64,000 nucleotides of DNA from positions 40,396,489-40,460,488 of the forward strand of contig NC_089593.1 of NCBI RefSeq assembly GCF_019320115.1. Reading direction: 5' to 3'. Within the stretch, counting starts at the first letter, position 1, and every line of letters starts with the position of its first letter. Positions 1-12,353 of this stretch are shown here, piece by piece. The translations under genes and the position numbers were made by a program. The DNA is from Miscanthus floridulus. Taxonomy: Eukaryota; Streptophyta; Magnoliopsida; Poales; Poaceae. The notes beneath the pieces were generated by a model that saw only the letters and a program-made list of their open reading frames with translations, did not search any database and was not told the origin of the DNA.

Positions 1-2261
1 ACTAAAACAAGATTCCACTTGAGCCTCATCACCTAGGAGTTCCATCGGGTGCTTCCGAAATGATTTCTGAGCCTTGTTTGGCACAAACCGTGCACCTATC
101 TTGCACTAATACTAACACTATATCCAAACAGACCGAAATGAGATTCCACTTGAGCCTCATCACCTAGGAGTTCTATCGGGTGCGGTCAAAATGATTTCCG
201 AGCCTTGTTTGGAACAAACCATGCTCCTATCTTGCACCAATACTAACACTATCTCCAAACGGACCAAAATAAGATTCCACTTGAGCCTCATCACCTAGGA
301 GTTCCATCGGGTGCTTTTGAAATGATTTCCAAGCCTTATTTGGCACAAACCGTGCACCTATCTTGCACTGATGCTAACACTATCTCCAAACGGACCAAAA
401 CAAGATTCCACTTGAGCCTCGTCACCTAGGAGTACCATCGGGTGCGTCCAAAACGAGTTCTGAGCCTGTGGTACGTTTGGCATAGACCGTGCACCTATCT
501 TGCACTAATACTAACACTATATCCAAATGGACCAAAACAAGATTCCACTTGAGCCTCGTCATCGAGGTGTTCTATCGGGTGCGGTCAAAATGATTTCTGA
601 TCCTTGTTTGGAACAAACCGTGCACCTGTCTTGCACTAATACTAACACTATCACCAAACGGACCAAAACAAGATTCCACTTGAGCCTCGTCAACTAGGAG
701 TTCCAACAAGTGCTTCCGAAATGATTTCCAAGACTTGTTTGGCACAAACCGTGCACCTATCTTGCACTGATACTAACACTATCTCTAAACGGACTGAAAC
801 AAGATTCCACTTGAGCCTCGTCACCTAGGAGTACCATCGGGTGCGTCCAAAACAATTTCTGATCCTACGGTACGTTTGGCACAAACCGTGCACCTATCTT
901 GAACTAATACTAACACTATATCCAAACGGACCGAAATGAGATTCCACTTGAGCCTCGTCACCTAGGAGTTCTATCAGGTGCGGTCAAAATGATTTCCGAG
1001 CCTTGTTTGGAACAAATCATGCACCTATCTTGCACTAATACTAACACTATCTCCAAACAGACCGAAATAAGATTTCACTTGAGCCTCGTCACCTAGGAGT
1101 ACCATCGGGGTGTGTCCAAAATGAGTTCTGAGCCTGTGGTACGTTTGGCATAGACCATGCACCTATCTTGCACTAATACTAACACTATATCCAAATGGAC
1201 CAAAATGAGATTCCACTTGAGCCTCGTCACCTAGGAGTTCTATCGGGTGCGGTCAAAATGATTTTCCGTTCCTTGTTTGGAACAAACCGTGCACCTGTCT
1301 TGCACTAATACTAACACTATATCCAAACGGACCAAAACAAGATTCCACTTGAGCCTCGTCAACTAAGAGTTCCATCGGGTGCTTCCGAAATGATTTCCAA
1401 GACTTGTTTGGCACAAACCGTGCACCTATCTTGCACTGATACTAACACTATCTCCAAACGGACCCAAACAAGATTCCACTTGAGCCTCGTCACCTAGGAG
1501 TACCATCGGGTGCGTCCAAAACGAATTCAGATCCTATGGTACGTTTGGCACAAACCGTGCATCTATCTTGCACTAACACTAACACTATATCCAAACAAAC
1601 CGAAACAAGATTTCACATGAGCCTCATCACCAAGGAGTTCTATCGGGTGCGGTCAAATTGATTTCCAAGACTTGTTTGGCACAAACCGTGCACCTATCTT
1701 GCACTGATACTAACACTATCTCCAAACGGAATAAACAAGATTCCACTTGAGCCTCGTCACCTAGGAGTACCATCGGGTGCGTCCAAAACGAGTTCTGAGC
1801 CTGTGGTACATTTGGCACAAACCGTGCACCTATCTTGCACTAATACTGACACTTTATCCAAATGGACCGAAACGAGATTCCACTTGAGCCTCGTCACCTA
1901 GGAGTTCTATCAGGTGCGGTCAAAATGATTTCCGAGCCTTGTTTGGAACAAATCGTGCACCTATCTTGCACTAATACTAACACTATCTCCAAATGGACCG
2001 AAATAAGATTCCACTTGAGCCTCATCACCTAGGAGTTCCATCGGGTGCTTCTGAAATGATTTCCGAGCCTTATTTGGCACAAACCGTGCACCTATCTTGC
2101 ACTGATACTAACACTATCTCCAAACGGACTGAAACAAGATTCCACTTGAGCCTCGTCACCTAGGAGTACCATCGGGTGCGTCCAAAATGATTTCTGGGCC
2201 TATGGTACGTTTGGCACAAACCGTGCACCTATCTTGCACTAATACTAACACTATATCCAAA
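1..2261. repeat. Flank A, first copy: irregular satellite upstream of HOR1
   Basis: About 17 monomers with no 26-mer periodicity. A loose five-monomer repeat is visible: an L monomer with GAGTTCTGAGCCTGTGG and GGCATAGACC at 404 recurs in the monomer starting at 1071 (667 bp later). The block is nearly identical to 10094-12353, at offset 10093 before about 1110 and 10092 after it; the one-base shift is an extra G near 1110. It contains a monomer with the GGAATAAACAAG deletion variant near 1728. No gene is present. Confidence 0.85.
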
Positions 2262-5200
2262 CGGATCGAAACGAGATTCCACTTGAGCCTCGTGACCAAG
2301 GAGTTCTATCGGGTGAGGTCAAAATGATTTCCGAGCCTTGTTTGGAACAAACCGTGCACCTATCTTGCACTAATACTAACACTATCTCCAAACGGACCGA
2401 AATAAGATTCCACTTAAGCCTAATCACCTAGGAGTTCCATCGGGTGCTTCTAAAATGATTTCCGAGTCTTGTTTGGCACAAATCGTGCACCTATATTGCA
2501 CTAATACTAACACTATCTCCAAATGGACCAAAACAAGATTCCACTTGAGCCTCGTCACCTAGGAGTACCATCGGGTGCATGCAAAACAATTTCTGAGCAT
2601 ATGGCACGTTTGGCACAAACCGTGCACCTATCTTGAACTAATACTAACACTATATCCAAACGGACCGAAACAAGATTCCACTTGAGCCTCGTCAACTAGG
2701 AGTACCATCGGGTGCGTCCAAAACGATTTCTGAGCCTATGGTACGTTTGGCACAAACCGTGCACCTATCTTGCACTAATACTAACACTATATCCAAACGG
2801 ACTGAAACAAGATTCCACTTGAGCCTCGTCACCTAGGAGTTCTATCGAGTGAGGTCAAAATGATTTCCGAGCCTTGTTTGGAACAAACCGTGCCCCAATC
2901 TTGCACTAATACTAACACTATCTCTAAATGGACTGAAACAAGATTCCACTTGAGCCTCATCACCTAGGAGTTCCATCGGGTGCTTCCGAAATGATTTCCA
3001 AGCCTTGTTTGGCACAAACCGTGCACCTATCTTTCACTGATACTAACACTATATCCAAACAGACCAAAACGAGATTCCACTTGAGCCTCGTCACCTAGGA
3101 GTTCTATCGTGTGCGGTCAAAATGATTTATGAGCATTGTTTGGAACAAACCGTGCACCTATCTTGCACTAATACTAACACTATCTCCAAATGGACCGAAA
3201 TAAGATTCCACTTGAGCCTCATCACCTAGGAGTTCCATCGGGTCCTTCTGAAATGATTTCCGAGCCTTGTTTGGCACAAACCATGCACCTATCTAGCACT
3301 GATACTAACACTATCTTCAAACAGACCGAAACAAGATTCCACTTGAGCCTCGTCACCTAGGAGTACCATCGAGTGCGTCCAAAATGATTTCTGAGCCCAT
3401 GGTACGTTTGGCACGAACCGTGCACCTATCTTGCACTAATACTAACACTATATCTAAACAGACCGAAACGAGATTCCACTTGAGCCTCGTCACCTAGGAG
3501 TTCTATCGAGTGAGGTCAAAATGATTTCCGAGCCCTATTTGGAACAAACCGTGCACCTATCTTACACTAATACTAACACTATATCCAAATGGACTGAAAC
3601 AAGATTCCACCTGAGCCTCATCACCTAGGAGTTCCATCGGGTGCTTCCGAAGTGATTTTCGAGCCTTGTTTGGCACAAACCGTGCACCTATCTTGCACTA
3701 ATACTAACACTATATCCAAATAGACCGAAACACGATCCACTCGAGCCTCATCACCTAGGAGTTTTATTGGGTGTGGTCAAAATGATTTCCGAGCCTTGTT
3801 TGGAACAAACCATGCACCTATCTTGAACCAATGCTAACACTATCTCCAAGCAGACCAAAATAAGATTCCACTTGAGCCTCATCACCTAGGAGTTCCATCG
3901 GGTGCCTCTGAAATGATTTCCGAGCCTTATTTGGCACAAACCGTGCACCAATCTTGCACTGATGCTAACACTATCTCCAAACGGACCGAAACAAGATTCC
4001 ACTTGAGCCTCGTCACCTAGGAGTACCATCGAGTGTGTCCAAAATGAGTTCTGAGCCTGTGGTACATTTGGCATAGACCGTGCACCTATCTTGCACTAAT
4101 ACTAACACTATATCCAAACGGACCAAAATGAGATTCCACTTGAGCCTCGTCACTGAGGAGTTCTATCAGGTGCGGTCAAAATGATTTTCGATCCTTGTTT
4201 GGAACAAACCATGCACCTGTCTTGCACTAATACTAACACTATCTCTAAACGGACCGAAACAAGATTCCACTTGAGCCTCGTCAACTAGGAGTTCCATCGG
4301 GTCCTTCTGAAATGATTTCCGAGCATTGTTTGGCACAAACCGTGCACCTATCTTGCACTGATACTAACACTATCTCCAAACGGACCGAAACAAGATTCCA
4401 CTTGAGCCTCATCACCTAGGAGTACCATCGGGTGCGTCCAAAACGATTTCTGATCCTATGGTACGTTTGGCACAAACCGTGCACCTATCTTGCACTAATA
4501 CTAACACTATATCCAAACGGACCGAAACGAGATTCCACTTGAGCCTCGTCACCTAGGAGTTCTATCAGGTGTGGTCAAAATGATTTCCGAGCCTTGTTTG
4601 GAACAAATCGTGCACCTATCTTGCACTAATACTAACACTATCTCCAAACGGACCAAAATAAGATTCCACTTGAGCCTCATCACCTAGGAGTTCCATTGGG
4701 TGCTTCCGAAATGATTTCCGAGCCTTGTTTGGCACAAACCGTGCACCTATCTTGCACTAATACTAACACTATATCCAAACAGACCGAAACGAGATTCCAC
4801 TTGAGCCTCATCACCTAGGAGTTCTATCGGGTGCGGTCTAAATGATTTTCGAGCCTTGTTTGGAACAAACCATGCACCTATCTTGCACCAATACTAACAC
4901 TATCTCCAAACGGACCAAAATAAGATTCCACTTGAGCCTCATCACTTAGGAGTTCCATTGGGTGCTTTTGAAATAATTTCTGAGCATTATTTGGCACAAA
5001 CCGTGCACCTATCTTGCATTGATGCTAACACTATCTCCAAACGGACCGAAACAAGATTCCACTTGAGCCTCGTCACCTAGGAGTACCATCGGGTGCGTCC
5101 AAAATGAGTTCTGAGCCTGTGGTACGTTTGGTATAGACCGTGCACCTATCTTGCACTAATACTAACACTATATCAAAACGGACCAAAACGAGATTCCACT

Positions 5201-5706
5201 TGAGCCTCGTCACCTAGGAGTTCTATCGGGTGCGGTCAAAATGATTTCTGATCCTTGTTTGGAACAAACCGTGCACCTGTCTTGCACTAATACTAACACT
5301 ATCTCCAAACGGACCGAAACAAGATTCCACTTGAGCCTCGTCACCTAGGAGTACCATCGGGTGCGTCCAAAATGATTTCTGAGCCCATGGTACGTTTGGC
5401 ACAAACCGTGCACCTATCTTGCACTAATACTAACACTATATCCAAACGGACAGAAACAAGATTCCACTTGAGCCTCGTCACCTAGGAGTTCTATCGAGTG
5501 AGGTCAAAATGATTTTCGAGCCCTGTTTGGAACATACCGTGCACCTATCTTGCACTAATACTAACACTAACCAAATGGACTAAAACAAGATTCCACTTGA
5601 GCCTCATCACCTAGGAGTTCCATCGGGTGCTTCCGAAATGATTTCCGAGCCTTGTTTGGCACAAACCGTGCACGTATCTTGCACTAATACTAACACTATA
5701 TCCAAA
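2262..5706. repeat. HOR1 copy 0 (isolated 26-mer, 3445 bp)
   Basis: Collinear with 12354-15800 at offset 10092. It carries the same monomer order as the six tandem HOR1 copies. It starts at the CGGATCGAAACGAG/CACCAAGGAG monomer and ends after the CCGTGCACGTATC monomer. It is 2 bp shorter than the others because a TA is missing where later copies have CACTATAACC (5570-5575). One internal monomer (4263-4393) differs from all later copies. It is followed by flank B instead of another HOR1. Confidence 0.88.
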
Positions 5707-8700
5707 CAGACCGAAACGAGATTCCACTTGAGCCTCATCACCTAGCAGTTCTATCGGGTGCGGTCAAAATGATTTCTGAGCCTTGTTTGGAACAAACCAT
5801 GCACCTATCTTGCACCAATACTAACACTATCTCCAAACAGACCAAAATAAGATTCCACTTGGGCCTCATCACCTAGGAGTTCCATCGGGTGCTTTTGAAA
5901 TGATTTCTGAGCCTTATTTGGCATAAACCGTGCACCTATCTTGCACTGATGCTAACACTATCTCCAAACGGACCGAAACAAGATTCCACTTGAGCCTCGT
6001 CACCTAGGAGTACCATCGGGTGCGTCCAAAACAAGTTCTGAGCCTGAGGTACGTTTGGCATAGACCGTGCACCTATCTTGCACTAATACTAACACTATAT
6101 CCAAACGGACCAAAATGAGATTCCACTTGTGCCTCGTCACCTAGGAGTTCTATCGGGTGCGGTCAAAATGATTTTCCGTTCCTTGTTTGGAACAAACCGT
6201 GCACCTGTCTTGCACTAATAATAACACTATCTCCAAACGGACCGAAATAAGATTCCACTTGAGCCTCGTTAACTAAGAGTTCCATCGGGTGCTTCCGAAA
6301 AGATTTCCAAGACTTGTTTGGCACAAATCGTGCACCTATCTTGCACTGATACTAACACTATCTCCAAATGGACCGAAACAAGATTCCACTTGAGCCTCGT
6401 CACCTAGGAGTACCATCGGGTGCGTCCAAAACGATTTCTGATCCTATGGTACGTTTGGCACAAACCGTGCATCTATCTTGCACTAATACTAACACTATAT
6501 CCAAACAAACCGAAACAAGATTTCACTTGAGCCTCGTCACCAAGGAGTTCTATCGGGTGCGGTCAAAATGATTTCCAAGACTTGTTTGGCACAAACCGTG
6601 CACCTATCTTGCACTGATACAACACTATCTCCAAACGGAATAAACAAGATTCCACTTAAGCCTCGTCACCTAGGAGTACCATCGGGTGCGTCCAAAATGA
6701 GTTCTGAGCCTGTGGTACGTTTGGCACAAACCGTGCACCTATCTTGCACTAATACTAACACTATATCCAAACGGACCGAAATGAGATTCCACTTGAGCCT
6801 CGTCACCTAGGAGTTCTATCAGGTGCGGTCAAAATGATTTCCGAGCCTTGTTTGGAACAAATCATGCACCTATCTTGCACTAATACTAACACTATCTCCA
6901 AATGGACCGAAATAAGATTCCACTTGAGCCTCATCACCTAGGAGTTCCATCGGGTGCTTCTGAAATGATTTCCGAGCCTTATTTGGCACAAACCGTGGAC
7001 CTATCTTGCACTGATACTAACACTATCTCGAAACGGACCGAAACAAGATTCCACTTGAGCCTCGTCACCTAGCAGTACCATCGGGTGCGTCCAAAATGAT
7101 TTCTGGGCCTATGGTACGATTGGCACAAACCATGCACCTATCTTGCACTAATACTAACACTATATCCAAACAGATCGAAACGAGATTCCACTTGAGCCTC
7201 GTCACCAAGGAGTTCCATCGGGTGCTTCTGAAATGATTTCCGAGCCTTGTTTGGAACAAACCGTGCACCTATCTTGCACTAATACTAACACTATCTCCAA
7301 ACGGACTGAAATAAGATTCCACTTGAGCCTAATCACCTAGGAGTTCCATCGGGTGCTTCTAAAATGATTTCTGAGTCTTGTTTGGCACAAACCGTGCACC
7401 TATCTTGCACTGATACTAACACTATCTCCAAATGGACCAAAACAAGATTCCACTTGAGCCTCATCACCTAGGAGTACCATCGGGTGCATGCAAAACAATT
7501 TCTGAGCATATGGCATGTTTGTCATAAACCATGCACCTATCTTGAACTAATACTAACACTATATCCAAACGGACCGAAACAAGATTCCACTTGAGCCTTG
7601 TCACCTAGGAGTACCATCGGGTGCGTCCAAAACGATTTCTGAGCCTATGGTACGTTTGGCACAAACCGTGCACCTATCTTGCACTAATACTAACACTATA
7701 TCCAAACGGACCGAAATGAGATTCCACTTGAGCCTCGTCACCTAGGAGTTCTATCGAGTGAGGTCAAAATGATTTCCGAGCCTTGTTTGGAACAAACCGT
7801 GCACCAATCTTGCACTAATACTAACACTATCTCCAAACGGACCAAAACAAGATTCCACTTGAGCCTCGTCACCTAGGAGTACCATCGGGTGCGTCCAAAA
7901 CGATTTCTGATCCTATGGTACGTTTGGCACAAACCGTGCATCTATCTTGCACTAATACTAACACTATATCCAAACAAACCGAAACAAGATTTCACTTGAG
8001 CCTCGTCACCTAGGAGTTCTATCAGGTGCGGTCAAAATGATTTCCAAGACTTGTTTGGCACAAACCGTGCACCTATCTTGCACTGATACTAACACTATCT
8101 CCAATCGGAATAAACAAGATTCCACATGAGCCTCGTCACCTAGGAGTACCATCGGGTGCGTCCAAAATGAGTTATGAGCCTGTGGTACGTTTGGCACAAA
8201 TCGTGCACCTATCTTGCACTAATACTAACACTATTTCCAAACGGACCGAAATGAGATTCCACTTGAGCCTCGTCACCTAGGAGTTCTATCAGGTGCGGTC
8301 AAAATGATTTCTGATCCTTGTTTGGAACAAACGGTGCACCTATCTTGCACTAATACTAACACTATCTCCAAACGAACCGAAATAAGATTCCACTTGAGCC
8401 TCATCACCTAGGAGTTCCATTGGGTGCTTCTGAAATGATTTCCGAGCCTTATTTGGCACAAACCGTGCACCTACCTTGCACTGATACTAACACTATCTCC
8501 AAATGGACTGAAACAAGATTCCACTTGAGCCTCGTCACCTAGGAGTACCATCAGGTGCGTCCAAAACGATTTCTGATCCTATGGTACGTTTGGCACAAAC
8601 CGTGCACCTATCTTGCACTAATACTAACACTATATCCAAACGGACCGAAACGAGATTCCACTTGAGCCTCGTCACCTAGGAGTTCTATCAGGTGCGGTCA

Positions 8701-9570
8701 AAATGATTTCCGAGCCTTGTTTGGAACAAATCGTGCACCTATCTTGCACTAATACTAACACTATCTCCAAATGGACCGAAATAAGATTCCACTTGAGCCT
8801 CATCACCTAGGAGTTCCATCGGGTGCTTCTGAAATGATTTCCGAGCCTTATTTGGCACAAACCGTGCACCTATCTTGCACTGATACTAACACTATCTCCA
8901 AACAGACCGAAACAAGATTCCACTTGAGCCTCGTCACCTAGGAGTACCATCGGGTGCGTCCAAAACGATTTCTGGGCCTATGGTACGTTTGGCACAAACC
9001 ATGCACCTATCTTGCACTAAAACTAACACTATATCCAAACGGATCGAAACGAGATTCCACTTGAGCCTCGTCACCAAGGAGTTCTATCGGGTGAGGTCAA
9101 AATGATTTCCGAGCCTTGTTTGGAACAAACCGTGCACCTATCTTGCACTAATACTAGCACTATCTCGAAACGGACCAAAATAAGATTCCACCTGAGCCTA
9201 ATCACCTAGGAGTTCCATCGGGTGCTTCTAAAATGATTTCCGAGTCTTGTTTGGCACAAACCATGCACCTATCTTGCATTGATACTAACACTATCTCCAA
9301 ATGGACCAAAACAAGATTCCACTTGAGCCTCGTCACCTAGGAGTACCGTCGGGTGCATGCAAAACAATTTCTGAGCGTATGGCACATTTGGCACAAACGG
9401 TGCACCTATCTTGAACTAATACTAACACTATATCCAAACAGACCGAAACAAGATTCCACTTGAGCCTTGTCACCTAGGAGTGCCATCGGGTGCGTCCAAA
9501 ATGATTTCTGATCCTATGGTATGTTTGACACAAACCGTGCATCTATCTTGCACTAATACTAACACTATAT
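5707..9570. repeat. Flank B, first copy: irregular satellite downstream of HOR1
   Basis: Begins with CAGACCGAAACGAG and a CACCTAGCAG monomer where a further HOR1 copy would begin with CGGATCG. It matches 33298-38351 at offsets of 27591, then 28252, then 28781, the steps being internal duplications in the other copy. Shared private variants include TAATAATAACAC near 6222, AAAAGATTTCC near 6298, a GATACAACACTATC deletion near 6617, CGTGGACC near 6996 and TTTGACAC near 9526. It contains one chimeric monomer (7184-7314). No gene is present. Confidence 0.85.
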
Positions 9571-10093
9571 CAAAACGGACCAAAACGAGATTCCACTAGG
9601 AGTTCTATCGGGTGCGGTCAAAATGATTTCCGATCCTTGTTTGGAACAAACCGTGCACCTGTCTTGCACTAATACTAACACTATCTCCAAACAGACCGAA
9701 ACAAGATTCCACTTGAGCCTCGTCACCTAGGAGTACCATCGGGTGCGTCCAAAATGATTTCCGAGCCTTGTTTGGCACAAACCGTGCACCTATCTAGCAC
9801 TGATACTAACACTATCTCCAAACGGACCGAAACAAGATTCCACTTGAGCCTCGTCACCTAGGAGTACCATCGGGTGCGTCCAAAATGATTTCTGAGCCCA
9901 TGGTACGTTTGGCACAAACCGTGCACCTATCTTGCACTAATACTAACACTATATCCAAACGGATAGAAACAAGATTCCACTTGAGCCTCATCACCTAGGA
10001 GTTCTATCGAGTGAGGTCAAAATGATTTCTGAGCCCTGTTTGGAACAAACCGTGCACCTATCTTGCACTAATACTAACACTATAACCAAATGG
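9571..10093. repeat. Rearranged junction between flank B and second flank A
   Basis: At about 9571 the sequence switches from flank B to the TATCAAAACGG monomer typical of the 3' part of HOR1 (compare 5173). It contains a 116-bp monomer (9589-9704), a hybrid monomer (9705-9835), then an L and an Sb that rejoin the HOR1 order through TATAACCAAATGGACTAAAAC. After this, base 10094 onward repeats base 1 onward, so this segment is the join of two ~10-kb superunits. Confidence 0.75.
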
Positions 10094-12353
10094 ACTAAAA
10101 CAAGATTCCACTTGAGCCTCATCACCTAGGAGTTCCATCGGGTGCTTCCGAAATGATTTCTGAGCCTTGTTTGGCACAAACCGTGCACCTATCTTGCACT
10201 AATACTAACACTATATCCAAACAGACCGAAATGAGATTCCACTTGAGCCTCATCACCTAGGAGTTCTATCGGGTGCGGTCAAAATGATTTCCGAGCCTTG
10301 TTTGGAACAAACCATGCTCCTATCTTGCACCAATACTAACACTATCTCCAAACGGACCAAAATAAGATTCCACTTGCGCCTCATCACCTAGGAGTTCCAT
10401 CGGGTGCTTTTGAAATGATTTCCAAGCCTTATTTGGCACAAACCGTGCACCTATCTTGCACTGATGCTAACACTATCTCCAAATGGACCGAAACAAGATT
10501 CCACTTGAGCCTCGTCACCTAGGAGTACCATCGGGTGCGTCCAAAACGAGTTCTGAGCCTGTGGTACGTTTGGCATAGACCGTGCACCTATCTTGCACTA
10601 ATACTAACACTATATCCAAATGGACCAAAACAAGATTCCACTTGAGCCTCGTCATCGAGGTGTTCTATCGGGTGCGGTCAAAATGATTTCTGATCCTTGT
10701 TTGGAACAAACCGTGCACCTGTCTTGCACTAATACTAACACTATCACCAAACGGACCAAAACAAGATTCCACTTGAGCCTCGTCAACTAGGAGTTCCAAC
10801 AAGTGCTTCCGAAATGATTTCCAAGACTTGTTTGGCACAAACCGTGCACCTATCTTGCACTGATACTAACACTATCTCTAAACGGACTGAAACAAGATTC
10901 CACTTGAGCCTCGTCACCTAGGAGTACCATCGGGTGCGTCCAAAACAATTTCTGATCCTACGGTACATTTGGCACAAACCGTGCACCTATCTTGCACTAA
11001 TACTAACACTATATCCAAACGGATCGAAACGAGATTCCACTTGAGCCTCGTCACCAAGGAGTTCTATCGGGTGAGGTCAAAATGATTTCCGAGCCTTGTT
11101 TGGAACAAATCATGCACCTATCTTGCACTAATACTAACACTATCTCCAAACGGACCGAAATAAGATTTCACTTGAGCCTCGTCACCTAGGAGTACCATCG
11201 GGTGCGTCCAAAATGAGTTCTGAGCCTATGGTACGTTTGGCATAGACCGTGCACCTATCTTGCACTAATACTAACACTATATCCAAATGGACCAAAATGA
11301 GATTCCACTTGAGCCTCGTCACCTAGGAGTTCTATCGGGTGCGGTCAAAATGATTTTCCGTTCCTTGTTTGGAACAAACCGTGCACCTGTCTTGCACTAA
11401 TACTAACACCATATCCAAACGGACCAAAACAAGATTCCACTTGAGCCTCGTCAACTAAGAGTTCCATCGGGTGCTTCCGAAATGATTTCCAAGACTTGTT
11501 TGGCACAAACCGTGCACCTATCTTGCACTGATACTAACACTATCTCCAAACGGACCGAAACAAGATTCCACTTGAGCCTCGTCACCTAGGAGTACCATCG
11601 GGTGCGTCCAAAACGAATTCAGATCCTATGGTACGTTTGGCACAAACCGTGCATCTATCTTGCACTAACACTAACACTATATCCAAACAAACCGAAACAA
11701 GATTTCACATGAGCCTCATCACCAAGGAGTTCTATCGGGTGCGGTCAAATTGATTTCCAAGACTTGTTTGGCACAAACCGTGCACCTATCTTGCACTGAT
11801 ACTAACACTATCTCCAAACGGAATAAACAAGATTCCACTTGAGCCTCGTCACCTAGGAGTACCATCGGGTGCGTCCAAAACGAGTTCTGAGCCTGTGGTA
11901 CATTTGGCACAAACCGTGCACCTATCTTGCACTAATACTGACACTTTATCCAAACGGACCGAAACGAGATTCCACTTGAGCCTCGTCACCTAGGAGTTCT
12001 ATCAGGTGCGGTCAAAATGATTTCCGAGCCTTGTTTGGAACAAATCGTGCACCTATCTTGCACTAATACTAACACTATCTCCAAATGGACCGAAATAAGA
12101 TTCCACTTGAGCCTCATCACCTAGGAGTTCCATCGGGTGCTTCTGAAATGATTTCCGAGCCTTATTTGGCACAAACCATGCACCTATCTTGCACTGATAC
12201 TAACACTATCTCCAAACGGACCGAAACAAGATTCCACTTGAGCCTCGTCACCTAGGAGTACCATCGGGTGCGTCCAAAATGATTTCTGGGCCTATGGTAC
12301 GTTTGGCACAAACCGTGCACCTATCTTGCACTAATACTAACACTATATCCAAA
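10094..12353. repeat. Flank A, second copy
   Basis: Nearly identical to 1-2261. The clearest difference is a patch at about 10993-11080 where this copy carries CGGATCGAAACGAG, CACCAAGGAG and GGGTGAGGTC, the state of the first HOR1 monomer, instead of CGGACCGAAATGAG, CACCTAGGAG and CAGGTGCGGTC. It leads directly into the HOR1 tandem array. Confidence 0.85.

Noticed and set aside
2578..2590. CATGCA in the GTGCATGCAAAAC monomer as a seed-type RY regulatory element
   Set aside because: A six-base match inside a satellite variant with no gene nearby; coincidence is the simplest reading.
5570..5575. A 2-bp loss in HOR1 copy 0 as a functional difference
   Set aside because: A simple TA dinucleotide loss in a repeat; no consequence can be argued.
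6368..6810. Forward-strand frames of 67 and 80 codons, duplicated at 33959 and 34159
   Set aside because: Conservation between the two is fully explained by the 27591-bp flank B duplication. The frames exist because of a local one-monomer deletion (GATACAACAC).
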